Under the pieces are notes generated by a model that saw only the letters and a list, made by a program, of their open reading frames with translations, had not been told where the DNA came from and ran no database searches. The position numbers were made by a program, and so were the translations under genes. From positions 1 through 11,934 of the forward strand of contig DSAV01000042.1 in assembly GCA_011046295.1 (NCBI GenBank): DNA of 11,934 nucleotides. The letters are read 5' to 3'. How positions within the stretch are numbered: position 1 is the first letter of the stretch; each line of letters opens with the position of its first letter. Below are positions 1 to 6,097 of the stretch, piece after piece. Source of the stretch: Deltaproteobacteria bacterium (GTDB lineage: Bacteria; Desulfobacterota; Syntrophia; Syntrophales; Smithellaceae).

Positions 1-36
1 AATAAAATAATTAAAATATTTACAGAGGTTTGTTCA

Positions 37-957
37 ATGAAGAAAGTTGTGTATTACGGCATTCGCGATATCAGAGTGGAAGAGGCGCCGGAAGTTAATC
101 CGGGTAAAGATGAGGTTAAAATCAAAATAAAATACTGTGGCATCTGCGGCTCGGATTTACACGAGTATCTCCACGGTCTCTTTCCGGAAAGTCCTTTCGG
201 ACATGAAGCCTGTGGGGAAATTGTCGCTCTGGGGGAGGGCGTAAAAGATTTTGCTGTGGGCGAAAGCATTTGCTCTGTTGTACCCGGTTCCTTTGCCGAG
301 TATATAAACTGCCCGCGGGAGCGGGTGCTTAAGATTCCCGCCGAGATGGATTGGAAACGCGCGGCGGTAGTTGAGCCTCTGTCCGGAGCGGCCTACGCTC
401 TGGAGCGCGCGCAAATAAAAGGGAATGAAACAGTTTTAATCGCCGGCTGCGGCACGGTAGGGCTGATGCTTTTGCTCGGACTCAAATCCATGGGCGTCAA
501 AACAGTATACATGACCGACCTTCTTGATTACCGCCGGCAAAAAGCTCAGGAACTCGGAGCCAAAATGACCTGGAATCCGCTGGAGACAAAGACATCGGTG
601 AAAATCAAGGAGTTGACTTCCGGTACAGGCGCGGATGTGGCTATTGAAGCCGTCGGTATTGAGGAAACTTTAAAGGATTGTCTTTCTTCGGTAAAATTTG
701 GCGGCAAAGTGATTGTGCAGGGAATTTTCACAAAGCGGGCGTTGGTGCACATGCTGGGGTTTGTCACTCGTGAAACGACCATGATCGGCACAAACTCCAT
801 CAACCCGAAGCTGGCCTTGTCCTGGCTTAAATCCGGTAACATCCAGCCGGAAAGCATTGTTACTAGAATAATTTCTCTGGAAAAAATCAAGGAAGAGGGG
901 TTTGAGGTTCTGGCCGCAAAGAACAAAGAAGATATTAAAATTCTGGTCGCGCCATAA
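37..957 (+). CDS. Zinc-dependent medium-chain dehydrogenase, short form
   Basis: This is an NAD(P)-dependent alcohol/polyol dehydrogenase-like protein of the MDR superfamily, probably cytosolic; the substrate cannot be told. Seen: the catalytic-zinc ligands Cys37 (GICGSD), His56-Glu57 (GHE) and Glu113 (VVEPLSG), then a Rossmann fold with GCGTVG at residues 137-142. An acidic residue, Asp161, sits at the end of the second strand, which in this family favours NAD over NADP. At 306 residues it is about 35-40 shorter than usual. The missing part is the loop with four cysteines that binds the structural zinc: the protein goes almost directly from GESICS (76-80) to GSFAEY (84-89). The start ATG has an AGAGG element about nine bases upstream. 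It ends 66 bases before the peptidase gene and shows no clear functional link to it. Family assignment is firm; specificity is unknown. Confidence 0.88.
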   Translation: MKKVVYYGIRDIRVEEAPEVNPGKDEVKIKIKYCGICGSDLHEYLHGLFPESPFGHEACGEIVALGEGVKDFAVGESICSVVPGSFAEYINCPRERVLKIPAEMDWKRAAVVEPLSGAAYALERAQIKGNETVLIAGCGTVGLMLLLGLKSMGVKTVYMTDLLDYRRQKAQELGAKMTWNPLETKTSVKIKELTSGTGADVAIEAVGIEETLKDCLSSVKFGGKVIVQGIFTKRALVHMLGFVTRETTMIGTNSINPKLALSWLKSGNIQPESIVTRIISLEKIKEEGFEVLAAKNKEDIKILVAP

Positions 958-1023
958 CTCAAGGTTCTTTGTTCTGTTTATTGCTTTGTGTAGCCCATCT
1001 GCTATTAAATAAAAGGGAAATTT

Positions 1024-1833
1024 ATGTTTCGTTGGTTTACTGACCGCCGCCGAAAGAGAATCAGGAAAAAGCCTTTTCCCGCAGATTGGGAGATAATAAT
1101 CCGGCGCAATGTCGCGCATTATCGTCTGCTGGACGAAAATGAAAGAGCGCACCTGCAAAAGATTATTCAGGTATTCATCGTAGAAAAAAACTGGGAAGGC
1201 GCGGGTGGCTTGGTGTTGACCGATGAAATGCGCGCCACGATTTCCGCGCAGGCCTGCTTGCTTATCCTCAATCTGCAGCACAATTACTACCGCAATGTGG
1301 AGTCAATCATCGTCTATCCTTCAGAAGTTGTGCCGCCCCAGCGAAAACTTGCTTTCTTTGAAACAGTCCGGCATCCGTTGGAGCCGACATATCCCATTGC
1401 GGGGCAGGCATTTCACCGGGGTCCGCTTATTCTTGTCTGGAATGCGGTCTTGCAAAGCAGCCGTTATCCCGGCTCCGGTTATAATGTTGTCTATCATGAA
1501 TTCGCGCACAAACTTGATATGCTCGACGGCGCAGCGGACGGCACCCCGCCCTTGAAAACCCGTGCCGAATACCGCGAATGGGTAAAAGTTCTTTCGCGCG
1601 GATATATTAGCCTGAAAGATGACCTCGAAAAGGGCCGCGAAACTTTTCTGGATGACTACGGCGCCACGGACGAAGCGGAATTTTTTGCCGTGGCTACGGA
1701 GCAGTTTTTCGACCAGCCGGTGTTGATGCGTAAATATGCGCCGGAAATATACCGAGTCCTCAAGGAATATTACCGGCAGGATCCGGCGCGACGCGTCAAA
1801 AAAACAAATTTTCCGTTGGCTCGGAAAAAGTAA
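1024..1833 (+). CDS. mtfA: MtfA-type M90 zinc metallopeptidase
   Basis: This is a soluble zinc peptidase of the MtfA/YeeI family (peptidase M90). In E. coli the member binds the glucose repressor Mlc and so affects ptsG expression, and it has aminopeptidase activity; whether a Mlc partner exists here cannot be seen. The sequence has HEFAH at residues 158-162 followed by KLDMLDG, the typical extended motif. The third zinc ligand is probably Glu219 in the segment DEAEFFAVATEQFF. The length of 269 residues is normal. The N-terminus is strongly basic (RRRKRIRKK) but has no signal peptide. The ATG is preceded by AAGGGA at a suitable distance. The gene stands alone between an MDR dehydrogenase and a thioesterase, with about 100 bases to the next gene. 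Confidence 0.92.
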   Translation: MFRWFTDRRRKRIRKKPFPADWEIIIRRNVAHYRLLDENERAHLQKIIQVFIVEKNWEGAGGLVLTDEMRATISAQACLLILNLQHNYYRNVESIIVYPSEVVPPQRKLAFFETVRHPLEPTYPIAGQAFHRGPLILVWNAVLQSSRYPGSGYNVVYHEFAHKLDMLDGAADGTPPLKTRAEYREWVKVLSRGYISLKDDLEKGRETFLDDYGATDEAEFFAVATEQFFDQPVLMRKYAPEIYRVLKEYYRQDPARRVKKTNFPLARKK

Positions 1834-1941
1834 GGTGCAAAACAAACGGCGAAACTGCGAGGGAATAAGCTGTAAACCGGGTTTTTCTTGCTCAGGTTTT
1901 GTGCTAGTGTGTAAAAAACGCTTCAGGGAGTGGAAATTATC

Positions 1942-2373
1942 GTGACACAGATTTATCGCTACGAATTGACTGTCTCTCCGGACACGATAGATGAGAATGG
2001 CCATGTAAATAACGTGGAGTATCTGCGCTGGATGCTGGATGCCGCTGTCAGTCATTCGACAAGCCAGGGCAGCACCCGGGCAGTGAAAGAGCTGGGAATG
2101 ACCTGGGTGGTCAGGACGCACCGGATAGAATATTTACGTCCCGCCTTTGCCGGTGATAAAATTACCGTGCTGACCTGGGTTTCCAATTTTCGCCGCGTGC
2201 TTTCGTTGCGCAAATACAAAGTTCTGCGTGTTTCCGATAATGCCGTTTTGGCAGAAGGTGAAACGCAATGGGTCTTTGTGGAAGCAAAAACGGGGAAGTT
2301 GCGCTCTATACCGAAAAGTGTTTCGTCGACTTTTGAAATACTGCCGTCCGAAAATGAAAAGAATATTATATGA
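1942..2373 (+). CDS. Hotdog-fold acyl-thioester hydrolase (4HBT family)
   Basis: A single-domain cytosolic hotdog thioesterase of 143 residues that probably hydrolyses an acyl-CoA or acyl-ACP; the chain specificity cannot be judged. The key motif is DENGHVNN at residues 17-24, where the aspartate and the HVNN turn resemble the FatA/FatB and 4HBT_2 type rather than the YbgC type. It is followed by YLRW on the long central helix and strands such as RIEYLRPAF and GETQWVFV. I chose the GTG at 1942, with GGGAG and TGGA 7-11 bases upstream. An in-frame GTG at 1930 would add four residues but lies inside the presumed ribosome site. The stop overlaps the start of the next gene (ATGA), so the two are probably translated together. 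Family assignment is good. Confidence 0.85.
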   Translation: MTQIYRYELTVSPDTIDENGHVNNVEYLRWMLDAAVSHSTSQGSTRAVKELGMTWVVRTHRIEYLRPAFAGDKITVLTWVSNFRRVLSLRKYKVLRVSDNAVLAEGETQWVFVEAKTGKLRSIPKSVSSTFEILPSENEKNII

Positions 2374-2726
2374 TTGATTACATGAGGAAACACGAGTCCT
2401 TTGTGCGGGAGGCGCTGGATAAAAATCCGGACGCCGCGGGGTTGGCGTCTCTTCTCGAGTACCATAATAAGCAGATTGAATGGATGCAGCACGAAAGGAT
2501 TGTTCATCTTCTGGTTATGCTTTTTGTCTGTCTTTTTATGTTGCTTTCCTGGGGGTTTGCCATTATAAATACTTCAATGCCGGTGATTGCCCTGGCTCTC
2601 CTTCTTCTGATTCTTTCGGTTGCGTATATTATTCACTATTACCGGCTCGAAAACGGTGTGCAGAAATGGTATTTACTTTCCAACGCGATTAAGCAGCGGC
2701 TTGAGCGGATGAATGAACGCTTATGA
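2370..2726 (+). CDS. Small two-helix membrane protein, unknown function
   Basis: I do not recognise this 118-residue protein. A hydrophilic N-terminal part of about 44 residues is followed by two hydrophobic segments, roughly residues 45-67 and 70-90, joined by a very short turn. A basic/amphipathic tail of about 28 residues follows. This predicts a helical hairpin in the inner membrane with both ends on the same side, probably cytoplasmic. The start overlaps the stop of the thioesterase by four bases, which suggests translational coupling and a shared mRNA. No good Shine-Dalgarno sequence is present, which also fits coupling. An internal ATG at 2382 is a possible alternative start. A role near the membrane alongside the thioesterase, for example in lipid metabolism, is only a guess from position. 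Confidence 0.75.
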   Translation: MIDYMRKHESFVREALDKNPDAAGLASLLEYHNKQIEWMQHERIVHLLVMLFVCLFMLLSWGFAIINTSMPVIALALLLLILSVAYIIHYYRLENGVQKWYLLSNAIKQRLERMNERL

Positions 2727-2827
2727 CGCTGCTTGCAGTAAATGGCTAAGCAATGAACTTATGCCGACAATGCCGGGTGTTTTGACGATCATGCAGTTTT
2801 TAAATTCGAAAGACGGGAGGGATAGCA

Positions 2828-3232
2828 ATGGTTCAAAATAAAATAGTAGTCCGCTACCAGGACGGCCGTTTGCTGAAAGGAATGACCAGCGATTTTTTCC
2901 CCAACAAAAACACTTTTCATATGTTGCCCATGGATGCGCCCCCTGCCAGCAAACCGCTGGAATTATCCGCTGATAATTTAAAGGCAGTTTTTTTTGTTAA
3001 GGGATTTGAGGGCAATCCGGATTATAAAGACAAAAAGGAGTTCGACTCCAATAAGGCGCCTGTAGGGCGAAAAATACGAGTGGTTTTCCGCGACGGGGAA
3101 ACGATGGTCGGAACCACTCATGGATATCAGCCCGACCGCCCCGGCTTTTTTGTTGTGCCTGCCGATCCCAATTCCAATATCGAGCGCTGTTTTGTGGTAA
3201 CAGCGGCAACCCGCGAAGTAAAGCTAATGTGA
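2828..3232 (+). CDS. Duplicated small beta-barrel protein (DUF6982-like)
   Basis: A soluble protein of 134 residues without catalytic motifs, signal peptide or membrane segment. It is made of two similar halves. Residues 5-59 start KIVVRYQDGRLLKGMT and residues 82-133 start KIRVVFRDGETMVGTT. Both then follow the pattern x-P-(N/D)-(K/R)-x-x-F-x-(M/V)-(L/V)-P-(M/A)-D. Each half looks like a small, mostly beta, Sm/PilZ-like barrel. The linker FVKGFEGNPDYKDKKEF is rich in charged residues. I recall such proteins from deltaproteobacterial genomes as a domain of unknown function, probably DUF6982, but cannot confirm the family number. A strong site, GGGAGG, lies eight bases before the ATG. Its last nine bases overlap the tail of the convergent methyltransferase gene. 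Confidence 0.82.
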   Translation: MVQNKIVVRYQDGRLLKGMTSDFFPNKNTFHMLPMDAPPASKPLELSADNLKAVFFVKGFEGNPDYKDKKEFDSNKAPVGRKIRVVFRDGETMVGTTHGYQPDRPGFFVVPADPNSNIERCFVVTAATREVKLM

Positions 3233-3980
3233 ATGCGGTTTTTCTTTTTTGGACAATTTTAATGGCAGGAACATCGGTGTTTCTTTCTGGTATTTGCGGT
3301 AAGCATCGCCGAATTGTCTCAGCAGGTCTTTTTCTTCCCAAATTGCTCCGATAATAATCCACACTGACCAAAGAATATTGAACAGCAAACGATCTTGAGT
3401 CAGGTCAGGGCATGACCAGATCATAATTATTATAAACAGGTATAATGGATGCCGCACCAGCCGGTAGGGGCCTTTAACCGCCAAAGCAGCCTGCCGCTCG
3501 TTTTTGTTCTTCAGGTAGTCTGTTATTTTCCTGACGCCAAACGGATCAAAAATCTCAACTGATTTTACCGCCCAGAAAAATCCGATAACACACATAATAA
3601 ACATTGCGCGTAATAACAGACGAATAATGCCCGGCGCTTCAAATATAGCAGCCGTACTTTGCCAAAAGACTATCACCCCGAACAGAAAGATTCCCGATGT
3701 GACGGAATAGACGGCGCCGGTATACGCGCCCGGCATAAAACGCGCAACGAAGTTTAAAAAAAAACGGCGCACCATGATACTGTGCTGAAGAAAAAAAAGC
3801 AAGAGATAGGCCGGCATTAAACAGTAGTGCTTTGTTTTCGCTCCACCCGAAGTTAAAGAGGTTAAGATTTCCCGCCCAGAGAAAAACAGCAAAAAAAAGC
3901 AGGGAAGAGCCCCCGAAAACGTAGGATAGTACAGCGATAATAAATCCGGGATGCTTACGCGTCATATAAATGTCCGGCAT
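3224..3980 (-). pseudogene. NnrU/MddA-type membrane methyltransferase, split by a frameshift in a T8 run
   Basis: The product would be an integral-membrane methyltransferase of the isoprenylcysteine carboxyl methyltransferase/NnrU superfamily. The closest resemblance I see is to MddA, which uses S-adenosylmethionine to methylate methanethiol to dimethyl sulfide. The N-terminal part (MPDIYMTRKHPGF, hydrophobic helices, ending GLSLAFF) is in one frame. The part from LQHSIMVRRFF to the C-terminus is in another, with the signature VKGPYRLVRHPLYLF and a terminal EEKDLLRQFGDAYRKY. The frames meet at a run of eight T (minus strand; 3798-3791). With seven T the frame is continuous and gives 246 residues from the ATG at 3965, or 251 from 3980, a normal family length. 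It starts five bases after the hgcB stop, so it is the last gene of that operon. It may be a true mutation, phase variation, slippage or a sequencing error. Confidence 0.75.
3791..3798 (-). other. Homopolymer run of eight T (minus strand) at the frameshift
   Basis: Eight A on the plus strand, read as GC-T8-CTTC on the coding strand. Removing one T restores the sequence AFFLQHSIM and joins the two parts of the methyltransferase. A second run of nine A lies 27 bases away (3756-3764), but it is in the correct frame (RRFFLNF). Such runs are frequent places for replication or transcriptional slippage and for long-read indels. Confidence 0.8.
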
Positions 3981-3985
3981 ATTTT

Positions 3986-4309
3986 TCAGCAGCAACAACC
4001 GCCGCCGTTTTTGTCTTGAGGACTGCTTTGCGGCCCGCAGCAGCAGGCGGCGTCACTTTTTTCCAGCAGGGAATTTATTACCGCCGCGGCACAGCCCACC
4101 CCGGATTCCACGTAAATCGCCTCTGCCGGGCAATTTTTACGGCAGGCGCCGCACTCCATGCAGGCGTCGCGCTTTTGGATAATGGCGCGATTTTCGTTTA
4201 TTTTAAAAACCTGATGCGGGCAAACCTCCAAGCACATGCCGCATCCCGTGCATTTGTTTTCATCCATTTTTAAGGTGACAACCTCTTTCAGGTAAGACAA
4301 GTTATTCAT
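3986..4309 (-). CDS. hgcB: HgcB, two-cluster ferredoxin of mercury methylation
   Basis: HgcB supplies low-potential electrons to the corrinoid protein HgcA, and its extra cysteines are thought to handle Hg(II) during methylmercury formation. The 107 residues hold two 4Fe-4S motifs, Cys20-23-26-30-Pro and Cys50-53-56-60-Pro. Cys73 follows in SGVGCAAAVIN; this position is strictly conserved in HgcB. The tail ends in a cysteine triplet (105-107), where the family has a conserved vicinal pair. A second triplet at 89-91 is more than I expect in the family. The start ATG has a strong AGGAGAGG site. It begins nine bases after hgcA ends, so the two are certainly co-transcribed, and it is followed after five bases by the methyltransferase. 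Ordinary ferredoxin is ruled out by the tail and the neighbour. Confidence 0.95.
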   Translation of the reverse strand: MNNLSYLKEVVTLKMDENKCTGCGMCLEVCPHQVFKINENRAIIQKRDACMECGACRKNCPAEAIYVESGVGCAAAVINSLLEKSDAACCCGPQSSPQDKNGGGCCC

Positions 4310-4318
4310 TTTCCTCTC

Positions 4319-5449
4319 CTAAGAAATTAACCGCGAAGTTAGCCAAAGCAAAGCGCCGAAGATCGCCGCGCAAATTTGTATGGGCAGCGCAAAGCGCATT
4401 TCTTTTTTCACGCCGGAGAGCGATGTGTAGGTCGAGGCGCCGGTAAAGTTCATCGCCAGGTATGATGCGATAGACGGGATAATGAGTAGCCAGGACAAAG
4501 CCTCGATTCTGTCTGGCCAGGCGGAAAAATTCACGCCGCGCACGTAAAGTAAAGCAATCGCTGCAATAATGCCGATGAAAAAACCTTTTACGGAAAATGC
4601 TCGTCCGGGCAGATAGGGCAAAAGCACAGGACTGAGCACAGCGCCGGCGATAATTGCAGCTAAAAGTCCCATTATGGCAAATAATCCGTAAGTCAACATG
4701 TTTGACAAGTAGCTTCCGGAGCCGCCGATGCCGCCCAGTACTAAGAAAATCAGCGCCAAGAGGAAAAAAGGCTTGATAACTTCCACAATTTCTATAGGAA
4801 TCAGGACAGCTCTGTCCCTCAAAGCGAATGTAACCGTCCGCATCTTGCTATCCGCTTTAAAGCCGTTGTCCAGATAGGCGGCCAAATCACGAGACCTTAC
4901 CGGACCGTAATAAACTTTGAAGCCGGTGCGCTTTTTTGCTTCATGCGCGGCCACACCAGGTGCGCCCAGCTGGGGAAGGATAATATTTCTGTGATTGACT
5001 GTTTCTTTGAGCCGGCAGTTTTCAATTTTACTGACTAATTCCTCCGTGCCAAAAGTTCCTTTTCCCGCCGCGCACCAGACATTGATGCCTTTTGTGTCCA
5101 AAACCAGAATCCAGAGATTTTGCCCCGGCAACGCCTGACGCAACTTGTCGAAGCTCATTTTGTAATTAGCGGTGACTAAAACGGGAGAAGCGGCATCGGG
5201 ATTATTCAACGCGTAGAGGCCGGGTTCAATGGAGTAATTCATGCGCCCCACGCCCCAGCGCGCCTTGAACTGATCCCGGCTGTCCTTCCAAGTCAAAGTT
5301 GACGATACGCGCGGCACAATTCCCGCGGGTGTATCAATTACTCCGGTGAGAAAAGGCTGATTAAGCCGCGGACTTACAGCTCCAGGCGCATTTGACGTGC
5401 CGCGGCAGTCGGGATTATTTGAAATAACCGGAAGTGAAATTTTATACAT
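4319..5449 (-). CDS. hgcA: HgcA, corrinoid methyltransferase of mercury methylation
   Basis: HgcA transfers a methyl group from its corrinoid cofactor to inorganic Hg(II), giving methylmercury; the methyl is thought to come from the methyltetrahydrofolate branch of one-carbon metabolism. The 376 residues form an N-terminal cytosolic corrinoid domain (about 1-215) and a membrane domain with about five helices (roughly 224-241, 252-275, 286-304, 316-334, 352-372). The decisive mark is the cap-helix motif NVWCAAGK at 123-130, in which Cys126 is the lower cobalt ligand. This motif separates HgcA from the acetyl-CoA synthase corrinoid subunit CdhD, which lacks both it and the membrane domain. The conserved stretch TFALRDRAVLIPIE precedes the first helix. 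The ATG has AAGG seven bases upstream. The regulator gene ends 21 bases before it, and hgcB starts nine bases after it. Confidence 0.97.
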   Translation of the reverse strand: MYKISLPVISNNPDCRGTSNAPGAVSPRLNQPFLTGVIDTPAGIVPRVSSTLTWKDSRDQFKARWGVGRMNYSIEPGLYALNNPDAASPVLVTANYKMSFDKLRQALPGQNLWILVLDTKGINVWCAAGKGTFGTEELVSKIENCRLKETVNHRNIILPQLGAPGVAAHEAKKRTGFKVYYGPVRSRDLAAYLDNGFKADSKMRTVTFALRDRAVLIPIEIVEVIKPFFLLALIFLVLGGIGGSGSYLSNMLTYGLFAIMGLLAAIIAGAVLSPVLLPYLPGRAFSVKGFFIGIIAAIALLYVRGVNFSAWPDRIEALSWLLIIPSIASYLAMNFTGASTYTSLSGVKKEMRFALPIQICAAIFGALLWLTSRLIS

Positions 5450-5470
5450 ATAAAACCTTCTTTGAATTTA

Positions 5471-5932
5471 TTAACAGCATGAGCTTTGTCGCGCGTATGT
5501 TTTTGTGGCCTCGATAAAAATTTTGACGGATTCCAAGATGATTCCCACTTTTTTTTCTGGGATATTGCCTGTAATATTATGGAAGAAATCCATAACGCAC
5601 AGACAGGCCTTTTGGTGCGTCTGCACCCCTTTTTTTGTCAGTATGAGTTTTGCCGCCCGCAAATCTTCAGGGTCTGTGCGTTTTTGCAGAAGTCTTTTTT
5701 TAATAAGGGGATTTACCAGTCTGGTGGTGGTGCTTTTTTCGACTCCGAGATGGCGGTGTAAATCCGCCATTTTGAGCTCTTTGTTTCTCGCGAGCAAATC
5801 TAAAATCGTGAACTGATGAAAGGTTACCCCCTCACAAAAAGCTTCGTCCTGGCAGCAGCAGCGTGTTGCCTGAATAAGGCCGGTGAATACTTCCATTAAT
5901 TGGGTATAATTGACTTTTGACTGCCGCAACAT
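5471..5932 (-). CDS. Cysteine-rich MarR-type regulator, first gene of the hgcAB operon
   Basis: A winged-helix DNA-binding protein of the MarR family that probably controls its own operon. From the ATG at 5932 it has 153 residues. A dimerisation helix (about 10-25) is followed by the helix-turn-helix (about 41-77, with MADLHRHLGVEKSTTTRLVN), the wing (about 86-100, KRTDPEDLRAAKLILT) and C-terminal helices. Eight cysteines stand out: a triplet at 25-27, then 33, 110, 112 and the last two residues 152-153. They could bind a soft metal or arsenic or sense redox state; this is inference. A TTG at 5947 would add five residues, but it lies upstream of the likely transcription start, so I prefer ATG. 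No Shine-Dalgarno sequence is visible. The gene ends 21 bases before hgcA. ArsR-type regulators are the kind described beside hgcAB; MarR is a different family. Confidence 0.88.
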   Translation of the reverse strand: MLRQSKVNYTQLMEVFTGLIQATRCCCQDEAFCEGVTFHQFTILDLLARNKELKMADLHRHLGVEKSTTTRLVNPLIKKRLLQKRTDPEDLRAAKLILTKKGVQTHQKACLCVMDFFHNITGNIPEKKVGIILESVKIFIEATKTYARQSSCC

Positions 5933-5933
5933 A

Positions 5934-5948
5934 GTTGTATGATACAAC
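5934..5948. promoter_or_regulatory. Perfect palindrome, likely operator of the MarR-type regulator
   Basis: GTTGTAT-G-ATACAAC is a perfect inverted repeat of 7+1+7 bases, of the size and AT-rich form bound by MarR dimers. It lies just before the regulator's ATG and covers the predicted -10 box, so binding would block RNA polymerase. This suggests autorepression of the whole marR-hgcA-hgcB-methyltransferase operon. No binding data are available. Confidence 0.65.
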
Positions 5949-5966
5949 GATAATTGTTATTGTCAA
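5939..5966 (-). promoter_or_regulatory. Promoter of the marR-hgcAB operon
   Basis: On the minus strand a perfect -35 box TTGACA (5966-5961) is followed by a 16-base spacer and TATCAT (5944-5939) as a -10 box. Transcription would start near 5932, essentially at the ATG of the regulator, so the mRNA would be leaderless or have only a few leader bases. This fits the missing ribosome site. Confidence 0.6.
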
Positions 5967-6041
5967 GGATATTTTAAAAATTATTTAAATAGTAAAAATC
6001 AACCAGGAAGCCTCAACTTTTTGGTGCATTTAGTTTCGTGC

Positions 6042-6070
6042 TTGAAATGTTTAGGGAATTCTGATTAATT
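6042..6070 (+). promoter_or_regulatory. Possible promoter of the dikinase-like gene
   Basis: TTGAAA, a 17-base spacer and TTAATT form a modest sigma70-like match on the plus strand, about 28 bases before the ATG. The region between the two divergent genes is AT-rich, so a chance match is possible. The ribosome site AAGGA lies at 6081-6085, twelve bases before the start, which is long. Confidence 0.35.
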
Positions 6071-6097
6071 CACCATATTGAAGGATGAAAGTCTTGT

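Noticed and set aside
670..1281. Open frame of 203 codons on the minus strand, and similar frames opposite the + strand genes
   Set aside because: Lies antisense to the dehydrogenase and peptidase genes, which have clear motifs; its translation has no recognisable domain.
1871..1890. Terminator after the peptidase gene (AAACCGGGTTTTT)
   Set aside because: The stem would be only four bases with almost no loop.
1321..2121. Open frame of 266 codons on the minus strand
   Set aside because: Spans two well-supported + strand genes and the gap between them; low-complexity translation with no family features.
2780..2815. Promoter TTGACG before the duplicated-barrel gene
   Set aside because: No acceptable -10 box at 16-18 bases; a chance match is likely.
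4319..5449. CdhD-type acetyl-CoA synthase corrinoid subunit instead of HgcA
   Set aside because: The NVWCAAGK motif, the C-terminal membrane domain and the HgcB partner all point to HgcA; no other acetyl-CoA synthase genes are nearby.
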